35,244 nt of DNA. Source: Spirochaetales bacterium (GTDB taxonomy: Bacteria; Spirochaetota; Spirochaetia; Treponematales; Treponemataceae). Below are positions 19,755-27,564 of the stretch, piece by piece. The notes under the pieces were generated by a model. The model was not told where the DNA came from. It worked only from the letters and a program-made list of their open reading frames with translations, and made no database searches. The stretch spans positions 1-35,244 of the forward strand of contig JAQYSN010000181.1 in assembly GCA_028725265.1 (NCBI GenBank), written 5' to 3'. The translations under genes were made by a program, and so were the position numbers. Positions within the stretch are counted from its first letter, which is position 1. Every line of letters begins with the position of its first letter.

Positions 19755-19952
19755 TCATCCAATAAAAAAATTTACAACGAAATTCCAGATGAACCCAGAA
19801 ACGCAAATCATCTTCAGGCCAGTGTCGAAAATAAAACCTGCAAAAGTGCCCATTGCGGCCTTAAAAACTTCCTGAGTATTTCCGTGCTGATGAATCAACT
19901 CAGCGATAAGCACCCAGACAAACGGACCGAGAATCATTCCGAGGGCTTCTAT
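19755..19952 (-). pseudogene. Possible DUF456-like C-terminal fragment, N-terminally truncated
   Basis: 'IFIEALGMILGPFVWVLIAELIHQHGNTQEVFKAAMGTFAGFIFDTGLKMICVSGFIWNFVVNFFIG' resembles the end of DUF456 proteins; it begins directly after the AEC stop, in the same frame. Confidence 0.45.
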
Positions 19953-19958
19953 AAAAAT

Positions 19959-20963
19959 CTACCCTAGACTCATAACAAAACTGATGATAACCGGCATCGT
20001 GATTATTGAAAAGAGTGTCGAAATCGAAACAAGTTCGCTACCCAAAATCGTGTCTCGCTCAAAAATAGTTGCAAACATCACGGTATTGGCCGCACTCGGA
20101 GTGCAAACAGAAATCGCAAGTGCACAAAGCACGACTTCTCGGATGCCGCAAAAATAAAAAATCACAATCGAAATGACAGGTGCTATAACAAGGCGCATGA
20201 CAAGTGCAAGCCAGAAATTTGCATTTTTAAGAACTGCAAAACTCGTTATTTCAGAAAGATAAAAACCGATTATCACCATCGGAAGCGGCGTGTTAAGGGC
20301 AGCAAGACTCGCTATAGGAGACGCTACGATTTTTGGCAACGTTATCGGCAAAAAAAACACGATTAGCCCCAGTGCAACGCCGACGACCCCTGGATTCAAG
20401 AACGCCTTTCGAATGTAAGTGCCGACCTTTCGGGAATCTGTGCGAGGCTGTTCTGCTTGTTGCAATTCTGCGGCGGGGGGTAGCTTTGATTTCGGCTTCA
20501 CTTTGCACGAACTGCTCATCATCAAAACCCCGTAAGTCCAGGTCATTATGTTGAAAATTCCGATGAAAGCGGCACTGTAAAAAACACCTTCGTTTCCCAA
20601 AACCGCCTGCTGAAGAGGAAGGGCCATATATCCGCAATTTGAAAACACAACGCCAAAACGGAGGACTTTTTCCCTGCTTTCATCTTTGTCGTGCATCACA
20701 AGATGAGCTAAAATGATGTTCAAAAGATGTGCCCCGATTGCTGCGGCAAATGTAATCATAAGACCTTTGAACATCTCTTTTTCAAAGTCCCGATTAAATG
20801 AATTTATAATTACGCAAGGAGTGACAAAGTACAAAACGAAGGTACTCAAGTGCTTGATGCTTTCTTTTGTGAAAAACTTGAGTTTGCCACAGAGAAATCC
20901 TACGGCAATCAGAATGCATAAAATGCAAACTTGCTGAAAAACTGACAAAAAATTTTGTAACAT
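19959..20963 (-). CDS. AEC (auxin efflux carrier) family transporter
   Basis: 334-aa polytopic protein; 'VGFLCGKLKFF', 'VLYFVTPCVIINSF', 'FSNCGYMALPLQQAVLGNEGVFYSAAFIGIFN'. Confidence 0.85.
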   Translation of the reverse strand: MLQNFLSVFQQVCILCILIAVGFLCGKLKFFTKESIKHLSTFVLYFVTPCVIINSFNRDFEKEMFKGLMITFAAAIGAHLLNIILAHLVMHDKDESREKVLRFGVVFSNCGYMALPLQQAVLGNEGVFYSAAFIGIFNIMTWTYGVLMMSSSCKVKPKSKLPPAAELQQAEQPRTDSRKVGTYIRKAFLNPGVVGVALGLIVFFLPITLPKIVASPIASLAALNTPLPMVIIGFYLSEITSFAVLKNANFWLALVMRLVIAPVISIVIFYFCGIREVVLCALAISVCTPSAANTVMFATIFERDTILGSELVSISTLFSIITMPVIISFVMSLG

Positions 20964-20973
20964 ATTTTATTTA

Positions 20974-21000
20974 TAGCAAACTTCGTCACTTTTTGCTACA
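20974..21000 (+). repeat. 27-bp imperfect direct repeat, copy 1 (pairs with 21545-21571)
   Basis: tagcaaacttcgtcactttttgctaca vs tagcgaaacccgtcactttttgctaca, 23/27 identical including 17 contiguous. Confidence 0.75.
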
Positions 21001-21133
21001 AGAATGCTATATTATCCTTGAACCACTAGAACAAAATAAAAATAAATCCCCATCTCTGAAAAAAAATTAGACAAAATTTGTTCAAATTTCATTTTCACAT
21101 CTATTATTTAAATGTAGTAACAAGCGAAAAAAG

Positions 21134-21163
21134 TTGACACTTCCCTATTTTATAGGGTATGTT
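21134..21163 (+). promoter_or_regulatory. Predicted promoter with palindromic operator upstream of the HTH gene
   Basis: TTGACA (21134-21139), 18-nt spacer, TATGTT (21158-21163); spacer carries the inverted repeat ccctat-ttt-ataggg (21143-21157). Confidence 0.6.
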
Positions 21164-21176
21164 ATAGGAGCGCAAA

Positions 21177-21500
21177 ATGAGTGAATTTTTTAATGAAATT
21201 ATGACAGGTCTCAATGAAGCCGTTGCTATTGAGCGCGAAGAACTTTCAGGCAAGCGAACCATATATGAAATAGAGCCATTAAAAAAATATGATAATCAAC
21301 AGATAAAAACAATCAGAAATTCTGTGAACATGACTCAAGCTCTTTTTGCAGACTATATGGGCGTTTCACCGAAAACTGTTGAAGCATGGGAAAACGGAAA
21401 AAATCACCCCACAGGTTCTGCATGTCGGCTTATAAGCATGCTCGAAAACAAGAGTTTTGAAAGGCTGCCATTCGTAAGAATTTGTGACAAAACCTACTAA
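21177..21500 (+). CDS. HTH (Xre/NadS/HigA-like) transcriptional regulator
   Basis: 'IKTIRNSVNMTQALFADYMGVSPKTVEAWENGKNHPTGSACRLISML', typical Xre HTH; RBS 'ggag' upstream. Confidence 0.88.
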   Translation: MSEFFNEIMTGLNEAVAIEREELSGKRTIYEIEPLKKYDNQQIKTIRNSVNMTQALFADYMGVSPKTVEAWENGKNHPTGSACRLISMLENKSFERLPFVRICDKTY

Positions 21501-21544
21501 AGAAAAATTTTGAAACAGCAAAAAAATCTTAGAGTAACTTGCCC

Positions 21545-21571
21545 TAGCGAAACCCGTCACTTTTTGCTACA
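21545..21571 (+). repeat. 27-bp imperfect direct repeat, copy 2
   Basis: See 20974-21000; ends 8 bp before the ABC-F start codon. Confidence 0.75.
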
Positions 21572-21579
21572 CTAGCAGT

Positions 21580-23295
21580 ATGAATGTTTTATCGGTGCAT
21601 GATGTAGCAAGACTCGGGCGAGAAAAACCGCTTTTCACAGGCGTAACTTTCGGCTTGAACGAAGGAGAAAAAGCCGCCCTCATCGGAAAAAACGGAGGGG
21701 GAAAATCAACACTCCTTTCGATTATCGCAGGCAACCTGGAATGCGATCAGGGGGAAGTTGTAATCAACGGGCAAAGCGTTTCCTACCTTGCACAAACACC
21801 GACTTTTAATGACGAAGACACCATACTCGACCACTGCTTTAAAAACGCTGACAAAACAAACGGAAGCAAACTTTCAACGATAAAAAACTACGAACAAGTT
21901 TGCGCAAAAATGGCGGAATGCGAAACCGAAGTACCGAAAAGTCTCCAAGATGAATTTGAAAAAATTTCAGTCGAAATGGACAGCAGAAACCTTTGGGAAT
22001 ATGAAAATTCCGTAAAAACGATTCTAACAGATTTAGGAATAACGGATTTTTCAAAAAAAATGAAGGAACTTTCAGGCGGCATGGCAAAAAAAGTTGCCCT
22101 TGCCCAAGTTCTTGTCGAGGACACAAAACTCCTTTTGCTCGACGAACCGACAAACCACCTGGACATCAGCACAATCACCTACTTGCAAGAGTACCTGAAG
22201 GCAACTGACCGAGCCGTTCTGATGGTAACGCACGACCGCTACTTTTTGGATGCCGTCTGCACGAACATCTACGAACTGGATAGACAACGCGTAAAACTGT
22301 ATCAGGGAAACTATTCGACTTACCTTGAAAAAAAGCAAATCGAAATGGAAATCGAAGAAAACACCGACCGTAGAATGGGGGCGTTTCTGCGAGTGGAAAA
22401 AGACTGGCTCATGCGAGGACCTTGTGCACGCGGAACTAAGGCAAAGGCGCGAATCCAGAACATCGAACGCCTCACGAGCGACCACGAATCATTCAAACAG
22501 CAGAAAAAAATCGACGACAAAACTTTCAGCTTTGAAACAAAAAACTCAAGGCTAGGCGGAAAAATCCTTGAACTAGAAAAAATCAGCAAGACCTATGATT
22601 CTGACGAACGCCACAGCATAATCCGCGATTTTTCTTTCACCTTCAACAAAGGCGACAAAATCGGCATCTACGGCAACAACGGAAGCGGCAAATCCACGCT
22701 GCTCAACATAATCACAGGAAAACTGGAAGCCACAACGGGAAGCGTAACTCAAGGACTCAACACGCAAATCGCCTATTACGAACAAAATCCTGCAATCGCA
22801 CTTGGTGAAGGCCCCGAAGCAAAACTTACCGTCCTGGATTACATCAAAGAAAGCGCCGAAAACATCACGCTCAAAAACGGCAAAAGCTACTCGGCCGCCC
22901 AACTTGCCGAACAATTCGGGTTTGAAGGCCGCATCCTCTACTCGCCCGTAAGCGCAATGAGCGGAGGCGAGCGCAAAAGGATTTATCTGGTACGACTCTT
23001 GATGAGCAATCCGAACTTTTTGATAATGGACGAGCCGACCAACGACTTCGATATTTTCACAATGTCGATTCTCGAAACCTTCCTGCAGGACTTTTCAGGA
23101 TGCCTTCTCATCGTCAGCCACGACCGATATTTTATGGACAAAGTCTGCGACACGACTCTGGTCATGAACGGAGATGCCACGATTTCCCTTTTCCCCGGAA
23201 AATGCAGCGACTACATTGAAATTTTGAAAACTAAGGTGGGGGAAAGCCTTCCCCCCTGGAGCGCACGATGTTGCGCTCACACCCCCTTCTCCTAG
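21580..23295 (+). CDS. ABC-F family ATP-binding protein, frameshifted before the C-terminal coiled-coil domain
   Basis: Two ABC domains ('GKNGGGKSTLL', 'LSGGMAKKVALAQVL...LLLDEPTNHLD', 'GNNGSGKSTLLN', 'MSGGERKRIYLVRLL...LIMDEPTNDFD'); reading frame ends in 'KVGESLPPWSARCCAHTPFS'. Confidence 0.93.
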   Translation: MNVLSVHDVARLGREKPLFTGVTFGLNEGEKAALIGKNGGGKSTLLSIIAGNLECDQGEVVINGQSVSYLAQTPTFNDEDTILDHCFKNADKTNGSKLSTIKNYEQVCAKMAECETEVPKSLQDEFEKISVEMDSRNLWEYENSVKTILTDLGITDFSKKMKELSGGMAKKVALAQVLVEDTKLLLLDEPTNHLDISTITYLQEYLKATDRAVLMVTHDRYFLDAVCTNIYELDRQRVKLYQGNYSTYLEKKQIEMEIEENTDRRMGAFLRVEKDWLMRGPCARGTKAKARIQNIERLTSDHESFKQQKKIDDKTFSFETKNSRLGGKILELEKISKTYDSDERHSIIRDFSFTFNKGDKIGIYGNNGSGKSTLLNIITGKLEATTGSVTQGLNTQIAYYEQNPAIALGEGPEAKLTVLDYIKESAENITLKNGKSYSAAQLAEQFGFEGRILYSPVSAMSGGERKRIYLVRLLMSNPNFLIMDEPTNDFDIFTMSILETFLQDFSGCLLIVSHDRYFMDKVCDTTLVMNGDATISLFPGKCSDYIEILKTKVGESLPPWSARCCAHTPFS

Positions 23296-23316
23296 GGGTA
23301 CTACCCCTAAAACCCC
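23234..23316. repeat. Copy C: G/C-rich triple-hairpin element inside the ABC-F gene (borders approximate)
   Basis: Hairpins 23238-23244/23249-23255, 23259-23265/23272-23278 and 23293-23299/23303-23309, each with a 7-bp stem. Confidence 0.75.
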
Positions 23317-23317
23317 A

Positions 23318-23557
23318 AATAATTCTGCAGGGCAAAAACCGCGCAAACTTTCCTACAAAGAGCAAAAAGAATTTGAAGCCTTGGAAAGCGAAATTTTCGA
23401 ACTGGAAGCACGCAAAGAAGAACTTGAGGCACTTATGTCTGGTACAAACGGCGATTTTTCGCAACTTGAAAGTGCAACAAAAGAATACAACGAGCTTACC
23501 GTAACACTGGATTCAAAATACAACCGCTGGGAAGAATTGGCTTCTATCAGTGGGTAA
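23318..23557 (+). pseudogene. Displaced C-terminal ABC-F domain (+1 frame relative to 21580)
   Basis: Frame starting 2 mod 3 reads 'NNSAGQKPRKLSYKEQKEFEALESEIFELEARKEELEALMSGTNGDFSQLESATKEYNELTVTLDSKYNRWEELASISG*', a typical ABC-F CTD. Confidence 0.85.
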
Positions 23558-23586
23558 GATTTCTTTCCACAGTAAAATATCTTTGC

Positions 23587-23667
23587 TTAACATATAGTTC
23601 ATACCTGATATAATTTTAGGTTTGACATACACTAATACAGATACCGATGATTCTGTCAAAAATATAA
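23587..23667 (+). repeat. 81-bp direct repeat, copy 1 (pairs with 24858-24938)
   Basis: 79/81 identity by direct reading: ttaacaYatagttcatacctgatataattttaggttYgacatacactaatacagataccgatgattctgtcaaaaatataa. Confidence 0.95.
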
Positions 23668-23841
23668 TTTATCAAAACAGCTATTCAACCTCTATCACTG
23701 TTTGATAGTCGACTTTTCAAAAAAAAAATTTCACGAAAATTAACTCATAATTGAATTTTCTGTTGATAATTAAGATGTACAGGCTTTAGAGTAAACTGTC
23801 TTTTCTTTTCCTGCAAAAACTTTTTTGAAGGAGTCTACCTT

Positions 23842-24777
23842 ATGGACATTAAAGAACTTTTTTCAGCTGAAATCTTGGAAGAGGCTAGAAAAAACATCGC
23901 TGAGGGGCGGACAATCCCGGTTTACAGCGATATAGGCTTCAAGCTTTTTTTTGCGAGTGATACGGATAACGCTACTTTTTGCAGAAACAGTTTCCTATCA
24001 AGTCTGACTGGCGAAAACATCGTAGAATCCACTGTTCTGAACACGGAAATCTTGCCTGAATTTTTGGGATCAAAAGTTCCTCGGGTGGACCTGTACTGCA
24101 AGACTTCTGACGGAATGCTAATGGACGTGGAAATCCAGATGACAAAAGAGGGCGACGATCAACTGACGCGTACCATATATTATGGTTGCAAGCTTTTTTC
24201 AGGTGCAGGAAAAAAAGGCAATAAGTTCAAGAACCTACCTAGAGTCTATCAGATAATGCTTTCGGATTTCAACCTTTTTAATGACAAGGATTATGTGCAC
24301 CATCTTTTTTTTAAGGATCAGCATAACAAGGTTGCCAGTACAAAACTTCAGCTTGTTTTTATTGAGTTTTCAAAGTTACAGGCACTACTGGAAACTGATA
24401 ATTATGCCGAAGTTTTGGATTCCTTGCAGGATGACGCTTTTTGGGCTATACTCATAAGAAACAGCAACAACAGCGAGTTCATGAAGGCAATTTCCAGTGC
24501 AAAAAGGCGCGCGGAGATTATCGAAAAGGCAGGTGCAAACATGATTGAAGTAAGCAAGGACGAAATCGAATGGGCGTATCATCTTTCCTATGACCGAGCT
24601 GAAATAGACTACAAAAATAATATGGAACTCAGCCGCGAGGAAGGCCTTGCACAAGGGGCGCACGACAAGGCTATCGAAGGAGCAAAGAACTTACTCGCAA
24701 ATAATGTTTCCGCAGAAATAATCGCAAAGTCTCTAGGACTTCCTATTGAAGATGTCAACGCTCTAAAAAATAGCTGA
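23842..24777 (+). CDS. Rpn family recombination-promoting nuclease/putative transposase (PDDEXK)
   Basis: 'FKLFFASDTDNATFCRNSFLSSLTGE', 'RVDLYCKTSDGMLMDVEIQM', 'RTIYYGCKLFSG', C-terminal 'AKNLLANNVSAEIIAKSLGLPIEDVNAL'. Confidence 0.9.
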   Translation: MDIKELFSAEILEEARKNIAEGRTIPVYSDIGFKLFFASDTDNATFCRNSFLSSLTGENIVESTVLNTEILPEFLGSKVPRVDLYCKTSDGMLMDVEIQMTKEGDDQLTRTIYYGCKLFSGAGKKGNKFKNLPRVYQIMLSDFNLFNDKDYVHHLFFKDQHNKVASTKLQLVFIEFSKLQALLETDNYAEVLDSLQDDAFWAILIRNSNNSEFMKAISSAKRRAEIIEKAGANMIEVSKDEIEWAYHLSYDRAEIDYKNNMELSREEGLAQGAHDKAIEGAKNLLANNVSAEIIAKSLGLPIEDVNALKNS

Positions 24778-24857
24778 AAAAACTAGCAGATATCTGACAG
24801 AACGACATCTAATTTTTCATGTAAATATATTAAAAACAAAATCGGTTACGAATGCAA

Positions 24858-24938
24858 TTAACACATAGTTCATACCTGATATAATTTTAGGTTCGACATA
24901 CACTAATACAGATACCGATGATTCTGTCAAAAATATAA
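24858..24938 (+). repeat. 81-bp direct repeat, copy 2
   Basis: See copy 1; offset 1271 bp. Confidence 0.95.
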
Positions 24939-24965
24939 GCAACCAAAATCAATTTTTCGATTTTT

Positions 24966-25823
24966 TCATCCAAGTAGACGTGTTAGCGTTTCTACAGCAC
25001 CTGTCAATTCTTCTTTCAGATGCCAAGGCGGATTGACGAAAAGCATTCCGCTTCCGTAAAGTCCGTGCCCGTCGTCCGTACAATCCGATGATGAAACAAT
25101 CATTTCCTGAGTAAAACATTCAAGTCCGTTTCTTTCCGCTGAAACTTGAATCGTATCAAGCATTTGGGCAAGTTCGCCCGTTCGGTGCTTCAAAAGTGGA
25201 TACCACAAAAGCTGGATTCCAACAGTCCATCGTTTTTGCACCGCGATAAGACTAGAGGCAACATCAGTATAATCGCTTGCAACTTCGTAACTCGGATCCA
25301 TCAGCAAAAAACCGCGTCGGACAGGCGGCGGAGTCAGAGCCTTCAAGCCTTCATAGCAATTCCTGTGATGAATCGCAATCCGCTGGTCACAAATATGGCT
25401 TTTCAGTATTTCAATTTCGTTATTATGAAGTTCCATCAGTATGGCACGATCGGCAAAATCCTGGGAAGCAAGCGGTAACAAAGCATCACCACGCAAAAAA
25501 GCACGAATAATTTCAGGAGAACCTGGATAAATACCGCGCTCGATGTAAGGCCTCACAAAATCCAGGTAGCGTTCAAGTGCGTCAGAATTAGCATAAGATT
25601 GAGCATCTGAAACAGAAAGCAACTTCATTATGCCGTCAGCAGCCTCACCCGTCTTAAGGGAACGCTCGTCATCAAGGTAATAAAACCCCGCACCTGCATT
25701 GCAGTCGATTGCCGTAAAAGGCTTTTCCTTTTTGGTCATCGATTCCAAGACAAGCATAAGGGAAAGATGTTTCAAAATATCAGCGTGATTTCCCGCATGA
25801 AAAGCGTGCCTGTAACTGAGCAT
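24966..25823 (-). CDS. rlmJ: 23S rRNA (adenine(2030)-N(6))-methyltransferase
   Basis: 'MLSYRHAFHAGNHADILKHLSLMLVLE', 'LLMDPSYEVASDY', 'GSGMLFVNPPWHL'. Confidence 0.95.
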   Translation of the reverse strand: MLSYRHAFHAGNHADILKHLSLMLVLESMTKKEKPFTAIDCNAGAGFYYLDDERSLKTGEAADGIMKLLSVSDAQSYANSDALERYLDFVRPYIERGIYPGSPEIIRAFLRGDALLPLASQDFADRAILMELHNNEIEILKSHICDQRIAIHHRNCYEGLKALTPPPVRRGFLLMDPSYEVASDYTDVASSLIAVQKRWTVGIQLLWYPLLKHRTGELAQMLDTIQVSAERNGLECFTQEMIVSSSDCTDDGHGLYGSGMLFVNPPWHLKEELTGAVETLTRLLG

Positions 25824-25898
25824 AACAATACCTTTTCAGATTGTATAGCAGTTTTAGATTTTAGTCATCAGTTTTGCCGTTACACCGTAAAGCCGTAC

Positions 25899-25951
25899 AA
25901 AAAAAATCCCGATGTAAACATTTTCCAAAGCAAAACATTTACAATCGGGGG
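25899..25951 (-). terminator. Rho-independent terminator of the 25976-26647 lipoprotein gene
   Basis: Minus strand: ccccgattgtaaatgttttgctttggaaaatgtttacatcggga followed by TTTTTTTT. Confidence 0.8.
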
Positions 25952-25975
25952 ATAAAACAAAGTCTTTACAAAGTA

Positions 25976-26647
25976 TTAATTTTCTACGAGCGTATAAATA
26001 TAGCCGCCGCCACCGAGTGTAAAGGAATTTTCAGTGTAGGTATATTCGTAAAGCCTACCAACCATTCTAGCTGATCCTTTAATGTGCATTTGTAGGTAAA
26101 ATTCCACATAATCTTCGAAAGTACTGCCACCTGACCATTCATCGCACTCAGCCTTATTATCATTGTAGGCTTTCTGCATTTCTTCTTTTGAAGTATCCTC
26201 ATAAAAATGTTCTGCCAGATAAGCCGAGCTCAAATTTATATATTCTTGTGGAGTTGCTTGTTCTTTTATCACTCCTGTAACAGGATCCTCCCACCGCAGA
26301 TACTTATATCTCATATATAATTTAGTGCCATCATAGGAATACTCGTATGTAGAACCAAGTTGTGTTCTATTTACAGTACCATCACTAGCAAAAATAAAAT
26401 CATCATACGAAATACTACCATCAACATATTCAGTTTCATGCCTAAATGTTTTTCCAGCAAATGGGTCCTCTCCAACGCTTGCAGGCAAATTTGGAAGAGT
26501 AACAATAGGTACGGCAACCGTTATGCCGTCAGGAGTCGTTACAGTCTGTTCATTCGTTTCACTCGGAACGTTGGCAGGCTCCGGACAGCCTGTAAACATT
26601 ACCATTGCACAAAAAACCAAGGCAACCGTCAACATATTTTTTTTCAT
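25976..26647 (-). CDS. Predicted lipoprotein of unknown function
   Basis: Signal and lipobox 'LVFCAMVMFTGC'; no recognised domain. Confidence 0.65.
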   Translation of the reverse strand: MKKNMLTVALVFCAMVMFTGCPEPANVPSETNEQTVTTPDGITVAVPIVTLPNLPASVGEDPFAGKTFRHETEYVDGSISYDDFIFASDGTVNRTQLGSTYEYSYDGTKLYMRYKYLRWEDPVTGVIKEQATPQEYINLSSAYLAEHFYEDTSKEEMQKAYNDNKAECDEWSGGSTFEDYVEFYLQMHIKGSARMVGRLYEYTYTENSFTLGGGGYIYTLVEN

Positions 26648-26701
26648 AAAAAAATCCTTCTTCCCGTAAACTGCATTCCGACAAATTTTACAGGAAACAT
26701 T

Positions 26702-26739
26702 CTTTAATTAAAGATTACACAAGTAATCTTTAATTAAAG
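26702..26739. repeat. Perfect 17-bp-stem palindrome (loop acaa)
   Basis: ctttaattaaagattac-acaa-gtaatctttaattaaag. Confidence 0.95.
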
Positions 26740-26841
26740 GGTACCATTTAATTTTCCCAGACCTCAGACAGAAAAAAATTACGGAGAAAGATGAGTAGAA
26801 TATGATGATGAAAAATTAAAGCTAAATTAAAAATTCTTATC

Positions 26842-27564
26842 CTACAGTACTCGCTGCAAAAACTGCTTGAGCCGTTCGTTCTGTGGATGGTTAAAAATCT
26901 GGTCCGGAGTACCTTGTTCCAAAATCTTTCCTTCATACATAAACCAGACTCTGTCTGCAACTTCGCGAGCAAACCCCATTTCATGGGTAACTACGGCCAT
27001 AGTCATTCCGTTATCAGCCAATTGTTTCATTACGTTAAGAACTTCGCCTACCATTTCCGGGTCAAGCGCCGACGTCGGTTCATCAAAAAGAATGACATCA
27101 GGATTCATTGCAAGAGAGCGCACAATTGCAATTCGTTGTTTTTGACCACCGCTCAAAGTCGACGGATAAGAGTCGGCCTTTTCTTCAAGTCCAACCATCT
27201 TTAAAAGTTCGATTGCCTGCGCTTTCGCTTCTTCCTTAGACTTTAGCTTCAAGGTCAATGGTGCAAGAGTTATGTTTTCCATGACGGTCAAATGAGGAAA
27301 CAAATTGAAGTGTTGGAACACCATCCCCATTTTCTGACGAATTTTATTGATATCAGTTTTTTTAGAAAGGATGTTTGTGCCTTCAAAATAAATTTCGCCC
27401 GAATCAGGCTTTTCAAGCAGATTTAGGCATCGTAAAAAAGTCGATTTACCGCTTCCCGAAGGTCCGATGATAACAACTTTCTCACCTTTTTTGATTGTTT
27501 CAGAAACGCCCCGTAATACATGAAGTTTTCCAAAACTGATGTCAAGATTCCTAGTTTCTATCAC
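26842..27564 (-). CDS. Polar amino-acid ABC transporter, ATP-binding protein
   Basis: '[25 protein letters not shown]', '[40 protein letters not shown]'. Confidence 0.95.
   Translation of the reverse strand: MIETRNLDISFGKLHVLRGVSETIKKGEKVVIIGPSGSGKSTFLRCLNLLEKPDSGEIYFEGTNILSKKTDINKIRQKMGMVFQHFNLFPHLTVMENITLAPLTLKLKSKEEAKAQAIELLKMVGLEEKADSYPSTLSGGQKQRIAIVRSLAMNPDVILFDEPTSALDPEMVGEVLNVMKQLADNGMTMAVVTHEMGFAREVADRVWFMYEGKILEQGTPDQIFNHPQNERLKQFLQRVL

Noticed and set aside
20293-20637. 114-aa minus-strand ORF inside the AEC gene
   Set aside because: Alternative frame of the AEC transporter with no conserved features.
22072-22485. 137-aa minus-strand ORF
   Set aside because: Antisense to the first-to-second ABC domain linker of the ABC-F gene; shadow ORF.
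23268-23504. 78-aa plus-strand ORF after the ABC-F stop
   Set aside because: It is in the wrong frame; the conserved ABC-F C-terminal domain is in the 2 mod 3 frame ending at 23557.
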